Shown here: positions 20,247 through 33,108 of the stretch, piece by piece | Numbering within the stretch: the stretch's first letter is position 1 | How the letters are laid out: each line of letters begins with the position of its first letter | NCBI RefSeq assembly: GCF_020283565.1 | Contig: NC_060063.1 | Span: 4,548,563 to 4,612,562, forward strand | Length of the DNA: 64,000 nucleotides | Direction of reading: 5' to 3' | DNA from: Trifolium pratense | Lineage: Eukaryota > Streptophyta > Magnoliopsida > Fabales > Fabaceae | Notes under the pieces: model-generated | Told to the model about the DNA's origin: nothing | What the model saw: only the letters and a program-made list of their open reading frames with translations | Databases searched by the model: none | Translations under genes and position numbers: made by a program

Positions 20247-22853
20247 CTAGGGTTTCTTAAGGAAGGCTAAGAGTTGGTCGAATTTGTCATTTAACGATCC
20301 CACATTGGAAACTAGACCATCCACCTTGGTTTCCAATGTCTCTTGAGCAGCTCGTTGCCTTTCCAACCCTTCCTGTTGTTCCCTCAGAGCTTGTTGTAGA
20401 TGTAGCAACTGTTCTTCAACTTGAGGAGCCTGTCCTTGATCAGAGGAGGGTTCACCTTCCTCTTGATAATCAATCATAAGGACATCATCTTGATTCTGAA
20501 CAGCCAGAACATCATCTTCTGGGACATCCTCTGGTTGTAGCTCATAGGCCAACTGGGCAACTCTTGCAGCAGCTTCTTCTAATCTTTCATTCTCAGTCCT
20601 CTGAGCTTCAAGACTCTGAAATAACTTGGAATCAATCCAGCAGACCTTGAAAGCATTTAAACGTTGTTCAGTAGCAGCAAGGGCTTCAAGCTTAGCACGC
20701 TCAGATTCTTCATGATTGAAGGACGTTAACCTTTTCAACTCAGCCCTAGCCAAACTGACCTTCATGAAGCTTAAAACATCCAGATCTCTTCTTCCAACGA
20801 CAGCCTTAATCTCTTCAGCAGCATCATCCAAAGCATTGCAAATCCTTGCCTTAATGCTTGACACTTCTAGGTCCACATCAGAAGGACATACTAAAAACCT
20901 GTCCTTTAGCAGAGATAATCTAACCAAGTCATCATGAAACTGAGTGGATAGATTACTAAAAGGGTTAGATAATGAGGGTGAAGGATTGGGAATGGTAGAG
21001 AGGTTTGGTGTTTCAGTAGCAGGGTTGTCAATAATAACAACTTCTGCCTCTGAAGGCTTGGGGGCACAAGTATGAATACGCTCAGGAGAAGCATATTCAG
21101 CACTTGGTTGAGGTTGAGGTTCAGGAATTGGTTCAGAAGTTGGTTCAGGGTTTGATTGTTCAGCAGGTTTAATTGGAGATGGTTGTTTTGTGGTTGAAAC
21201 TTGTTCAGGGTTAGGAATAAGGGATTCAGGTTCAGATGGTGAGATGATAGGTGTTTCTTTTTGGGGTTGAGGTTGAGGTGATTTAGGTTTAAGGGGTGAT
21301 GAAGGTTTCTGGGTGAAGGTTTGATTATTTAGAGGGTCTGGACTAAGATGTTTCTCTAGTTCAGACAAAGAGTTGTCAGAGGTTGGAATATTAGAGGTTG
21401 AAAGTACAGTTCTGAGTGGTTTGGTGTAACCTATTCCAATCTCAGTTTCATTAAAGATGTACTTAGAAGACTTACCTTTACCTTTAGGAACAGGAACAGG
21501 TCTTCTACGAAGTCTTTCAGCCAGTGTCTCTTCATCAGACTCAGTCTCATCTTCAGATTCAGACTCTTCAGATGAACTGTCAACTTCAACAACTATAGGC
21601 TCTTTGGAAGCTCCTTCAGCAGCCTTGGTTGCAATTTCTTCATGCTTCTTCTTTGTTCTCTACTCAGCCAAAGATTTTTCCACCTTAACCCTCTTCTGAG
21701 CCAAAAGATCTGGCTTAGGTTGATCAGCTTGAGGTTCAGCCTTTCTCTTTTGTCTCCTAGAAGGGTTATACAAATTTGCAGGAGCAGGAGGAATCATACT
21801 CCTATCAACAATGAATCCTTCTTTTCTGAGCACCTCTAAATAATCCTGAATGACATGCTCAGCATCAGCTTCTGATATTACAGGGTAACCTTCCACATAC
21901 AGACGATCTTCAAGTTTAGCAGATAGCTCTTGTGAAGGTGCAACAGGCTTAGATGCAATAAGACGCATCTTAGTGAGGAAGCTGGCATTCAGAATCTCTG
22001 GTGAAAACTTCTTCTGAACTAGTTCTGGGTGGAACTTCTTCAGATTCTGAACCACATGACCTTGATATAGAAGGTCTGACAACAATCTAGGATAAACTAT
22101 AGTAGTTTTCCTCTGAGATTTACTTGCAAAAATGGCTTCACAAATCCTTTCAAAGAAATAATCTCCAAGATTTACCTTCTTCCTTGTCAGAAGGAAATAC
22201 AATAAATGACGGTGCGTCCAGGAGATTGTATCAGTCCCTCCAACTCTTGGACTGATAGCAGCTAAGATGATTTTGAAGAGAACTCTACATTCATCAGTCA
22301 ATCCTTTTACTTTCCCTTTCAAGGAGAAGTCTGTGCAGATGAGATGCAGAAGATCATCTCTGTATCTTGTATCCTTTTCAAAAACATCTAACTCTATCCC
22401 AGAGTTAGGCAGACCAAGCAGAGCATTAAAATGAATGGGCGAGAAACCCATATTCATTCCACAGATGTTAGACCTAATCTGTACACCTGTATATTCCAGC
22501 AGACCCATTTCCTTCCTAGTTTTACCCTTCAGACTAGGATCCCTCTCTATTGCAGCAAGCTCTTCCTTCTTAGCTTCATGCTTATCAAACACCTTTGCTT
22601 TCATCCAGAATTTCTTCAGCAAATCTGGATAGATAGGACCATTAAGCATATCGAAGTACTTGTCCCAACCTTGAGTGATAAAGTACGGCTTAACGTCGAA
22701 ACCATTAGCTTTCAAGCTGTCGAAATCTACTATCTTTTCTGACAGAAACGTGAGTTCAGATTCTGGAAATTCCATCTCGTTCCCAACAATCTGAAGGTTC
22801 TTGAACATAAATGGTGGAATCTTAGTTGACGAAGAAGACGAAGGTCCGGCCAT
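20247..22853 (-). pseudogene. Envelope-position third ORF of S3, one nonsense codon
   Basis: Homologue of 8898-11636, about 868 codons. It starts MAGPSSSSSTKIPPF and ends FLAFLKKP-like at the same site. A TAG at 21660-21662 replaces the Q in the AEQRTK segment of the S4 protein; I read the codons from there to 21368 and the frame is otherwise open, so this is a single point mutation. The proline-rich repeat region is shorter than in S4. Domains as in S4. The break probably prevents a full-length product. Confidence 0.85.
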
Positions 22854-23303
22854 TGTTGGAGATTAGGGTAGGGTTTGGAAACTAACGAGAGAGAAAGAAA
22901 GTTTGTTGGAGGTTTAGAGAGAAAATGAAAGTGTAGGTTGTGAGAGTGAATAGTGTGCAAGTGTATTGTGTAAGTTTATTTAAATGAATACAGTTAACAC
23001 AAGAATGGCAAATTTGGGAAGTTACGCTAATTGACAAAAAAAATGAATACAAAAGGTCATCATTAACCACCCACTACCTGACACACGTAGACCACGTGCA
23101 GAAAATTACTCGGTAACTGCTATTTTAATGGACAACTGTTCAGTATCAAATACCAAACGTTTTCCATTTAAATAGTTCAGAGCCTCTGAGTTTTTAAAAT
23201 ATTCTATCAGAGTTAAGTACTTCAGAGCTTGTGTTTCAGATGATCTGAATCATAAGTTCTGATATACATAACCTCTTACACTTTAATAGCCAAAAAAAAT
23301 TTT
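22854..23303 (-). promoter_or_regulatory. Promoter-like spacer before the third ORF (S3)
   Basis: Same arrangement as 11637-12088: G-box CACGTG at 23093-23098 with an adjacent ACGT core, TTTAAATA near 22979-22986, then a pyrimidine-rich leader of about 120 bases to the ATG at 22853. Conservation between two copies supports, but does not prove, a role. Confidence 0.45.
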
Positions 23304-26300
23304 TTATTCAGAGATTGAAAACATGTTTAGATGTTTCTTTATAAAATCAAATCTTTCAACAGGTAAGGCTTTAGTAAATATGTCAGCCCATTGATTTTCA
23401 GTATCAACAAACTTAATATCTATAATGCCTCTCTGAACATAATCTCTGATAAAATGATGTTTGATTTCAATATGTTTGGCTCTAGAGTGAAGGATAGGAT
23501 TTTTAGATAAATGAATGGCTGCAGTATTATCACAATATAAAGGAATATTGTTACTGCTTACCTGATAATCTTCTAACTGATATTTTAACCAGAGTAGTTG
23601 TGTACAACACTTAGCTGCTGAAATGTATTCTGCTTCTGCTGTAGACAAAGCTATAGTAGTTTGTCTCTTACTAGCCCAGGAGATAAGGTTTTCACCAACA
23701 AATTGACAATTGCCACTTGTGGATTTTCTTTCAATTTTATCTCCAGCATAGTCAGCATCACAGAATCCATTTAGCGCATAATCATTGGATTTCTTATAGA
23801 GAAGTCCAAGATTAGTTGTTCCTTTCAGATACCTAAAGATTCTCTTTACAGCAGTAAGATGAGATTCTCTAGGATCTGATTGGAATCTTGCACATAAGCA
23901 TACACTGAATAAAATATCTGGTCTAGAGGCTGTCAGATAGAGTAAGGAACCGATCATACCTCTGTAGACCTTTTGATCTACTTTTCCTTCATCATCTGAC
24001 TTGCTCATGTTGGTAGTTGAATGCATAGGAGTGTTCATTATCTTGCAGTCATCTAGGTTGAATTTCTTCAGAAGTTCCTTGGTATATTTTGATTGATGAA
24101 CATAAGTTCCTTCCTTCTTCTGATTGATTTGAATTCCAAGAAAGAACTTCAATTCTCCCATCATGCTCATTTCAAATTCATCCTGCATTATCTTAGAAAA
24201 ATTCTTGCACAAGGAAGCATTAGTTGAACCAAAGATAATATCATCAACATAAATTTGAATGATTAAAATGTCTTCTTTGGTTGTTTTTCTAAAGAGTGTG
24301 CAGTCAACCTTTCCTTTCTCAAAACCCTTTTCAAGAAGGAAATTACTGAGTCTATCATACCAAGCTCTTGGAGCTTGTTTCAGACCATACAGTGATTTCT
24401 TCAATTTAAAAACATGTTCTGGATTTGAGACATCTTCAAAACCAGGAGGTTGCTTAACATACACTTCTTCAGAAATAAAACCATTTAAGAAGGCACTCTT
24501 AACTTCCATTTGATACAAAGTTATTCCATGATTAACAGCATAAGATAGAAGTAACCTGATTGCTTCAAGTCTAGCAACTGGTGCAAAGGTTTCAGTATAG
24601 TCAATCCCCTCTTGTTGACTATAACCTTGTGCAACCAATCTAGCCTTGTTTCTTACCACTTCACCTTGTTCATTCAGCTTGTTTCTGAATACCCATTTTG
24701 TTCCAATAATGTTCTTGTGTGAAGGTTTGGGCACTAGAGTCCATACATCATTCCTTTGAAATTGATTCAGCTCTTCTTGCATTGCTACAATCCAAGCATC
24801 ATCTTTCAGAGCTTCATCAATCTTTGAAGGTTCCATCATTGAGATAAGACCAACTAAAGATTCCTCATTTCTCAGTTGAGATCTTGTCTTCCTTGGACTA
24901 TCCTTGTTGCCTAATATCAGTTCCTCTGGATGTGATGATTTGTATTTGAAGGTATTTCTTGGGGGCTCATCATCTTCAGACTCATCAACATCAGGTTCAG
25001 CAGTTGCTTCAGTTCTTTGTTGTTCAGAGTCTGTAGGAACTGTTATGTTCAGAGGTTCTTCAGAGAATGGATGTTCTGAGTAGTTTGGAATATCTGAATA
25101 TTAATCCTCTGATACCTGAAATCTAGACAAACCTTCCACAAGCTCTGACACTTGGTCAGGCTCTTTGTCATCAAATTTGACATGCATAGTTTCTTCCACA
25201 GTGTGTGTTTCAGAAATATACAGTCTGTATGCTTTTGAGCGTTCAGAGTATCCTATAAAGATACCCTTATAACCTCTAGCATCAAATTTCTTTAGATGGA
25301 CTTTGTTGTTTAAGATATAACATGTACATCCAAACTGATGAAAATAAGAAATGTCAGGCTTTCTTCCTTTGAACAATTCATAAGCAGTTTTGTTCAATTT
25401 AGATCTGATATAGATTCTATTTTGAACATAACATGCTGTGTTTACAGCTTCTGCCCATAAAAATTTTGCTACATTAGTTTCATGCATCATGGTTCTGGCC
25501 ATTTCTTGCAGAGTTCTATTCTTCCTTTCTACAACCCCATTTTGTTGAGGAGTTCTAGGAGAAGAGAATTCATGCAAGATGCCATATTTTTCACAAAAGT
25601 TTTCAAAAGGTTCATTTTCAAATTCTCCACCATGATCACTTCTAACTTTTAAAATAGTGTAGCCTTTTTCATTTTGAATTTGTTTGCAGAAGATGCTAAA
25701 CTCATCATAAGCTTCATCTTTTGTTCTTAAGAATTTTACCCAAGTCCATCTACTGTAATCATCAACAATTACTAATCCATACTTATTTCCATTGATAGAG
25801 GCAGTGTGAACTGGCCCAAAAAGATCAATGTGAAGAAGTTCCAATGGTCTTGAAGTAGAAACAATGTTTTTAGGTTTAAAAGATGATTTTGTAATTTTTC
25901 CTTTTTGACAAGAACCACAAAGTGTGTTTGAGTGATATTTGATTTTTGGTAAACCTCTGACAAGGTCAAGCTTACTAAGCTTAGAGATTAACCTCCAGTT
26001 AGCATGGCCTAACCTCTTATGCCAGATCCATTTTTCTTCACTCAAGGTCAAAAGACACAACACTTTTTGTTCATTCAAATCAGAAAGATTAATTTTATAA
26101 ACATTGTTCTTTCTCAGACCTTTGAATATAATGGAGTTATCAGATTGTTTAGATACAGTACATGATTCCTTATTAAAGACAACTACATAACCATTGTCGC
26201 AAAATTGACTTATGCTCAATAAGTTATGTTTGAGTCCATCTACTAACCAAACATCATTAATAGATAGGGAAGAATTACCTACTGTACCTGTACCTATTAT

Positions 26301-26462
26301 CTTTCCTTTTTGATTGCCTCCAAAGCCAACAGATCCTCCTTCTTTCATAGTCAGCTTAGAAAATAGTTGTTTGTCACCAGTCATATGCCTTGAACATCCA
26401 CTATCCAGATACCATGAGTGTTTCATGATACTTCTTTGAGTGGCAGGCTGTATGAGAAACAA
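23304..26462 (-). pseudogene. pol: Sirevirus pol of S3, one nonsense codon
   Basis: Same length and frame as the S4 pol (1053 codons including stop) with all the same domains: [13 protein letters not shown] protease, integrase with [10 protein letters not shown] with YVDDIIFG, RNase H with [13 protein letters not shown] at 25101-25103 replaces the glutamine of SEDQYSD in S4, in the linker between integrase and reverse transcriptase. An abortive product would keep protease and integrase but lack RT. Begins two bases after the gag stop in the -1 frame, exactly as in S4. Confidence 0.9.
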
Positions 26463-26464
26463 CT

Positions 26465-28864
26465 TTAATCATTGCGATAGAACTCTTCATCAAGGTTAAT
26501 GATAAAGTCATCCCAGTATTCTTCCTCTTCATTTATCAAGTTCTGATTGTTAACTTGAGAACTTGTCAGCCATTTGTCTAGGACATAAGCCCTTCTTCCT
26601 TTGCATAGAACTTGTTTCCATACTCTAGGTAGGACATATCCTTTCCTAGTTGGTAAATCTGAATGATACATTATTTCAGCTTTTGGTACCCATCTTCTGG
26701 GTCCACGCTTGTTAGTCCATAAATGCTTACTATGTTGTCTAGTGTTAGAGAAAGATCTTGGTTTGGAATAATGACCTTTTTGAAACCTTTTCTTTTGAAA
26801 TCTGTTATTATTCCAGGATTTGGATTGTTTATGATTCCAGGGTTTGTATTTATCACCAATCCCATGTTCTGATTGATTATATCTACTGACTCTAGAATCA
26901 TAAATAATCTGAGTCCTGTACTTCATCTGAGATTTAGAATTTTTTCTTTTAAAAACTTCTGATCTTTTAGATTGACTAGCTTCAGGTACTGAAGTTCCTT
27001 TGGATCCAGAATTTGAAGTCTCAGCTGTTGAAGCTTTCAGAACTTCTGAACTGATGTTCTCAGGTTCTGAACAACTTCTATCTTCTGAACTTCTTTCTCC
27101 AGATCCTGAGGAACTGGGTTCCTCTGAGCTGTCAGCTTCTAAATCACTCAGATCATCATTGTCATTTTCAACAATACCAGGATTCTTTCCCTCTTCACTT
27201 TGTGGAACAACATAATAAACCCAAGATTTTCCAACCTTTTTGGCAAAGGTCTTTAGCTTTGAATATGTTCTACCATATTCATAGCCAAGTCATTCTCCTC
27301 TATGTCTCAAAACATTATAAATTCTATTAGCAGCTTTGCTCTTCCCAAGGTTGAGATGCACAAACTGTTGAAGAGCTATTTCCTGCTCATCAATAGGTTT
27401 GTGACAAACAGCACAACCCTTTTCAAAGTCATTTACTCTATTCAGAGTTTCTTGATATAGACCTTGAAAGCGTTCTGCTTGTTCAGTCAGAGTGTTAAGT
27501 TTTTCTTGAAAAACTTTTTGTTTACTTAATACTCTGAGATGTTTCTCAATGACCTTGTTAAGTGCAGTTATAAGTTGAGATTTAGAACAGTCAGAAAATA
27601 CCTCATCTGTTACTTCTGAATCTGATTCTGATTCTGATTCATCCTCTGAGTCTGCATCTGAGTCAGCTGAAGCCATCAGGGCTAGATTTGCCTCTTCTTC
27701 TTCCTCAACTTCTTCCTCAGATGATAGCTCTTCAAAAGTAGCCATCAGACTCTTTTTCAATTTGCTCTTAAATTGTTGCTTCTTTGAGCTGTATCTTTTG
27801 CTTTTGTCTTTAGCAGACATTTCTGGACAATCAGCAATAAAGTGTCCTGGCTTCTTACAGTTGAAGCAGTTCTTCTGATCATCCTTTTTGCTGACAAAAT
27901 TTCTGGAGCTGTTACCTCTGAAATTTCTTTTGTTAAATCTGTTCCATTGCTGAAACTTGGTGAATAAAGCAAACTAATCTTCACCCATTTCCTCCTCTTG
28001 ACCATCTGCAGAAGATTCCTCTTCAATGTCAAGAAGCTGAGTCTTAAGAGCTTTAGAAGGAGTCCTAGTTGACTGTAAAGCCACAGACTTGGACTTCTTC
28101 TTAGCTTCTGAATCAGTATTCAGAACCATCTCATGGCTTCTGAGATTGCTTATCAGAGCCTCAAGACTCAGAGTCTTGAGATTTTGAGCTTCCTCTATTG
28201 CAGTGACCTTAGGTCTCCAAGCAATAGGAAGACTTCTCAGAATCTTCTGAACATGGTCATAGGTGGAATAACTTCTCTTAAGAGCTTTAAGACCAGATAC
28301 AAGGATTTGAAACCTTGTAAACATAGTCTCAATGTTTTCATCTTGTTGCATAGTGAATAGTTCATATTGCCTTATCAAGAGACTAGCCTTAGCCTCTTAA
28401 ACCTTTTCATTACCATCATAGGTAGCACACATAGAGTCAAAGATAGATTTAGCAGTAGACTTGTTCTCTATTCTGACATAATCCTCATGTCTAATAGCAC
28501 CAACAACAATGTCCTTTACTCTATGATGCTTAGTGTAGGTTTTTAAGTTAGCTGGTGTGAGTAACTTTCTATGCTCAATGGACAATCTTCCATGTTCATT
28601 TAAGTTTTCAAAAGTTACTCCCAGCTCAACCAAATCCCACAACTCATGATCAATAGCAGTAATATTGCTATACAGTCTTTCCTTCCACCACTCAAATAAA
28701 GATGCATCACCATTGAATATAGGGGCTTTTCTATTGCCACTATGTTCATGTGATTCATTACTTAAGTAGTCAAAACCAAAAGCATTTCTAGGACCACCAC
28801 CAGCACCACTGGCCTCACCGGCTTCACCGGTTGTTCTAGTACTACTATCGTCTCCTCCAGACAT
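26465..28864 (-). pseudogene. gag: Sirevirus gag of S3, three nonsense codons
   Basis: Colinear with the S4 gag (800 codons, no net frameshift). Stops occur at 28397-28399 (TAA, for the Q after GNEKV), 27974-27976 (TAG, for E in NEDEFALF) and 27290-27292 (TGA, for G after RHRGE). The zinc knuckle [14 protein letters not shown] is kept (about 27826-27867). With three stops no full Gag can be made, so this copy could move only with proteins from another element. Confidence 0.88.
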
Positions 28865-28918
28865 AGTGTTCTCACAAGATCTTTACTGTCTCACTGTTAA
28901 GTGAAAGTAACAGACCAA

Positions 28919-28931
28919 GCTCTAGATACCA
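28919..28931 (-). promoter_or_regulatory. Primer binding site of S3
   Basis: The minus strand reads TGGTATCTAGAGC next to the 5' LTR: the initiator methionine tRNA site with one extra T. It differs from the S1/S4 version, which reads TGGCATCAGAGC. Confidence 0.65.
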
Positions 28932-28933
28932 AT

Positions 28934-30026
28934 TGAAGGTGTGAAAACACAAGAAGGGGGGGTTGAATTGTGTTTTAGTCAAGTTTAAAACTTTTTCAAG
29001 TTCTTAACTTAACTACAACAGCAGCGGATAAATAACACAATAAAACAAGTTAAGAGAGAGAGAGAGAGATCACACAGGCAATTTATACTGGTTCCTCTCA
29101 CAAAACGAGAGTAGTCCAGTCCCCTTGCACTTCCAAGGGATTTCACTATAATCACACAAGATTACACCTGCTCAAGCACACAAGCAAGAGACTTCTCAAT
29201 AATGCTCAAGCACACAAGCTTAAGACTTCACACTTAAGCACACAAGCTTAAGTTTCCTCAAGTAATAGAAAAGTATATGAAGATATACAAATGCTCTTAG
29301 AAGAACCTAAAGATAGCAAATACAAAGAGTACAGAGTATTTGACTAAAGTGCAAAAACACTTGATAAGAGGTTCAGAGCTTGTATAAACAGAATTCAGAG
29401 TTTGTTCAGCGCACGTTCAATCCTTAATAATTGTTATATTTAATGCAGCTTATCCTTCTAGTATATATACCACCAGAAAAGAGTCGTTGCAAAAAGAGCC
29501 GTTGGAGTTGATAATCTTTTGTCTTCAAGCAGTCTGTCTTGATGCAGTTTGTTTGTGTCTAAACTGAGTAAGGGTTTCAGATACTTTGACTACTGCAGAG
29601 TAGACTTTCCTTATTCAGCTAACAAGTCTGAAGACCCACGTTCTCAAGTGAGGACAGACAAAACGAGAGTAGCTGACTGATCAGGCTTGAAAGGTCCTTT
29701 TCTTCATTGGTAGAAGAGTTGACTAGCAAAGGGAATCTTTACAGCTTTCAAAAAGATCTTCAGATGTTGATGAAGCTTTAGTCACTCAAGAAGTTCTGAA
29801 GACTTCATCATCTGAAGGTTGTAACTTCTGAAGTCCAACATCTTCTGAGCGCTTGTGAACTTCTGAATTCACATCCTCTGAGCTTCACTCAGAGCTTATC
29901 TGATGCTTATATCTGCGCACTTAAAATAAATTTTTAGTCCTTCCAATTGTTTATTAATACTTTGTTATCATCAAAACCTTTATAGATTTAGGGGCAAACA
30001 TTTTTTAAATCAATTTTGTTCCAACA
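28934..30026 (-). repeat. 5' LTR of S3 (1093 bp)
   Basis: TG...CA on the minus strand; TATATATA near 29462-29469. G run of 7. Followed by target copy AAGTT (30027-30031), after which S2 resumes. Confidence 0.92.
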
Positions 30027-30396
30027 AAGTTATTAAAAGTTGTTTTTTAGTTGTTTTACGTATTTCAATGCGGAGACTAAGTACTTTGAAACTGAAATAA
30101 ATTTCATAAGTAAGGATAAGTTAAAAGTGCAATTTTAACTTAGCCTTATGAGACTTAGGGGGAGAGCTTGCAAACCTCTCGCTCTGAAGAAAGATATGAA
30201 ATTTGTTTTACTCTAAACTACTTAAGTCTTATACTAAATTAAAATATCATGGATAAAACTTAAAGCTTAGGCTTTATGGAGTATCAATCTTAGGGGGAGC
30301 TTGCAAACCTCATAAACCTAAGAGAAACATGATAAGTTAATTTAACAACAATTGTCAATTAATACTTATGTTTGTCATCATCAAAAAGGGGGAGAT
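30027..30396 (+). other. S2 3' region before its LTR
   Basis: Plus-strand noncoding continuation of S2 after S3, with purine tracts CTTAGGGGGAG at about 30156 and 30291 and the LTR-adjacent tract AAAAAGGGGGAGAT at 30383-30396. Equivalent to 7663-8000 of S4 in reverse. Confidence 0.7.
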
Positions 30397-31531
30397 TGTT
30401 GGAACAAAATTGATTTAAAAATGGTTGCCCCTAAATCTATTAAGGTTTTGATGATAAAGTATTAATAAACAATTGGAAGGACTAAAAATTTAATTTAAGT
30501 GTGCAGACATTAGCTTCAGATAAGCTCTGAATGAAGCTCAGAAGATATGTATTCAGAAGTTCGCAAGCGCTCAGAAGATGTTGAACTTCAGAAGTTGCAA
30601 CCTTCAGATGATGAAGTCGTCAGAACTTCTTAAGGTCTAAGCTTCATCAAACTCTGAAGATCTTCTTGAAGTTTGTAAAGATTCTCTTTTGCAAGTCAAC
30701 TCTTCTACCAATGAAGAAAAGGACCTTTCAAGCTTGATCAGAACAGCTACTCTCATTTTTTTTCTGTCCACTCTTGAGAACGTGGGACATCAAACTTGTT
30801 AGCTGAATAAGGAAAGTCTTCTCTGCAGATGGTCAAAGTGTCTGAAACTCTTACTCAGTTTTAGAAACAACCAAACTGCATCAAGACAAGCTGCTTGAAG
30901 ACAAAAGGTTATTTACTTCAACGGTCATTTCTGCAACGACTCTTTTCTGGTTATATATATATACTAGAAGAATCAGTTGTAAAATTATCAAGGATTACAC
31001 ACGCGCTCGAACAAACTCTGAATTACGAATACAAGCTTTGAACCTCTGAACTAGTGTTTTTGCACTCTTAGTCCAAATACTTTGTATTCATTGTATTTGC
31101 TCATTAAGGTTCTCTTAAGAGCAGTTGTATTCTTTCAACTATTTTATTATCTCTAGTACTTGAGAAATCTTAAGCTTGTGTGCTTAAGTGAGAAATCTTA
31201 AGCTTGTGTGCTTAAGTGAGAAGTCTTAAGCTTGTGTGCTTGAGCATTGTTGTGAAGTCTCTTGCTTGTGTGCTTGAGCATCTGTAATCTTGTGTGATTA
31301 TAGTGAAATCCCTTGGAAGTGCAAGGGGACTGGACTACTCTCGTTTTGTGAGAGGAACCAGTATAAATTGCTTGTGTGCTTTCCCTCTCTCTTATCTTGT
31401 TATTATTTGTGTTACTTATCCGCTGCTAACTTAGTTAAGTTAAGAACTTGGGAAAAGTTTTAACTTGGCTAAAACACAATTCAACCCCCCCCCCCCCCCC
31501 CCCCCCCCCTTCTTGTGTTTTCACACCTTCA
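30397..31531 (+). repeat. 3' LTR of S2 (1135 bp)
   Basis: Plus-strand TGTTGGAAC...CACACCTTCA with TATATATATATA at 30952-30964, a CTTAAG/GCTTGTGTGCTTAAG tandem block (about 31150-31280), and a 25-base C run (31485-31509) just before the end. More diverged from S3/S4 LTRs than those are from each other. Confidence 0.9.
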
Positions 31532-31755
31532 AGCTAGACCCTGGAATGAGGTCAATTTGATGTTGAATATCTCGCATGGGAGGAAATTTATTTGGTAATT
31601 CCTCTGCGGTCAACTCCTGGAAATCCTCTAAGATCTCTAGCACTTCTCGTGGAATCGTTTCCTCTTTTACAACATTCATCAACCCTTTTATCACCACTGG
31701 ACAGAAACATTCAGTTTCTTTAACAGCCTCATCAAGCTCCTTTTCACTTTGCGTC
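31532..31755 (-). pseudogene. Ty3/Gypsy relic G1, protease-RT linker
   Basis: Minus-strand frame with [18 protein letters not shown] and [19 protein letters not shown]. The latter is the conserved segment just before reverse transcriptase in plant chromovirus-type Gypsy elements. The frame is cut by S2 on the left (31531) and by solo LTR S5 on the right. The RT itself is not in the window. Confidence 0.75.
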
Positions 31756-32854
31756 TGTTGGAACAAAATTGATTTAAAAATGTTGCCCCTAAATCTATTA
31801 AGGTTTTGATGATAACAAAGTATTAATAAACAATTGGAAGGACTAAAAATTTAATTTAATTGTGCAGATATTAGCTTCAGATAAACTCTGAATGAAGCTC
31901 AGAAGATATGTATTCAGAAGTTCACAAGCGCTCAGAAGATGTTGAACTTCAGAAGTTACAACCTTCAGATGATGAAGTCGTCAGAACTTCTTAAGGTCTA
32001 AGCTTCATCAAACTCTGAAGATCTTCTTGAAGTCTGTGAAGATTCTCTTTTGCAAGTCAACTCTTCTACCAATGAAGAAAAGGACCTTTCAAGCTTGATC
32101 AGAACAGCTACTCTCATTTTGTCTGTCCACTCTTGAGAACGTGGGACATCAGACTTGTTAGCTGAATAAGGAAAGTCTTCTCTGCACATGGTCAAAGTGT
32201 CTGAAACTCTTACTCAGTTTTAGAAACAACCAAACTGCATCAAGACAAGCTGCGTGAAGACAAAAGGTTATCTACTTCAACGGTCTTCTTTTATGCAAGG
32301 ACTCTTTTTCTGGTTATATATATACTAGAAGGATCAGTTGTATAACATATCAATTAATCAAGAATATACACGCGCTCGAACAAAATCTGAATTACGAATA
32401 CAAGCTCTGAACCTCTGAACTAGTGTTTTTGCACTCTTAGTCCAAATACTCTGTATTCATTGTATTTGCTCTTTAAGGTTCTCTTAAGAGCAGTTGTATT
32501 CTTTCAACTATTTTATTATCTCTGGTACTTGAGAAAACTTAAGCTTGTGTGCTTAAGTGAGAAGTCTTAAGCTTGTGTGCTTGAGCATTGTTGTGAAGTC
32601 TCTTGCTTGTGTGCTTGAGCATTTGTAATCTTGTGTGATTATAGTGAAATCCCTTGGAAGTGCAAGGGGACTGGACTACTCTCGTTTTGTGAGAGGAACC
32701 AGTATAAATTGCTTGTGTGCTTTCTCTCTCTCTTATCTTGTTATTATTTGTGTTACTTATCCGCTGCTAACTTAGTTAAGTTAAGAACTTGGGAAAAGTT
32801 TTAACTTGGCTAAAACACAATTCAACCCCCCCTTCTTGTGTTTTCACACCTTCA
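31756..32854 (+). mobile_element. Solo Sirevirus LTR S5 (1099 bp)
   Basis: Complete plus-strand LTR of the same family as S1-S4, flanked by GCGTC target duplications (31751-31755 and 32855-32859), inserted in G1. C run of 7; tandem block near 32530-32620. No internal sequence, so a product of LTR-LTR recombination. Confidence 0.92.
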
Positions 32855-33108
32855 GCGTCATCACCAAGAAACTAGACTTCTTTCCATCTGGATTGTTTTC
32901 AAAGTGCAAAACAGGAGCCATAGCAATTTTATGTGTGCCCCATGTAAACATCATCACGTTATCCCGTCCTCGATAAATGATATCATTATCAAACTGCCAA
33001 GGTCTACCAAGTAAAATATGACAAACATCCATATCAAGAACATCACAAAGTACCTCTTCTCTATAATGTTTTCCAATGGAGATAGGAACTCTGCAGGCTA
33101 GTGTTACC
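32855..33108 (-). pseudogene. Ty3/Gypsy relic G1, C-terminal protease part
   Basis: Minus strand encodes DVCHILLGRPWQFD and the following YRGRDNVMMFTWGTHKIAM, the end of a Gypsy aspartic protease domain (the LLGRPW block). It joins 39637 onward upstream across A1 (TSD TTACC) and 31755 downstream across S5. Confidence 0.8.

Larger units (their letters stand above)
6230..30026 (-). mobile_element. Sirevirus element S3, complete length, coding-defective
   Basis: Minus-strand Ty1/Copia element in two parts, 6230-6534 and 18850-30026, split by S4. Target duplication AAGTT at 6225-6229 and 30027-30031. Its LTRs are 28934-30026 (5', 1093 bp) and 6230-6534 plus 18850-19636 (3', 1092 bp after removing S4). 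Gag, pol and third ORF are colinear with S4, but carry three, one and one nonsense codons. The LTRs differ at only a handful of positions by eye. The antisense small gene is absent. Confidence 0.92.
1888..31531 (+). mobile_element. Sirevirus element S2, 3' part, host of nested insertions
   Basis: Plus-strand Ty1/Copia element whose 3' part is spread over four blocks: 1888-3265, 5859-6229, 30027-30396 and the 3' LTR 30397-31531. The gaps are X1 (3266-5858, TSD GATTT) and S3 (6230-30026, TSD AAGTT). Closing the gaps gives the same order as S4: third-ORF C-terminus, antisense acidic gene, polypurine tracts, LTR. Its 5' portion would continue left of S1, outside the window. It is itself inserted in Gypsy relic G1, whose reading frame stops at 31532. 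Confidence 0.85.
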
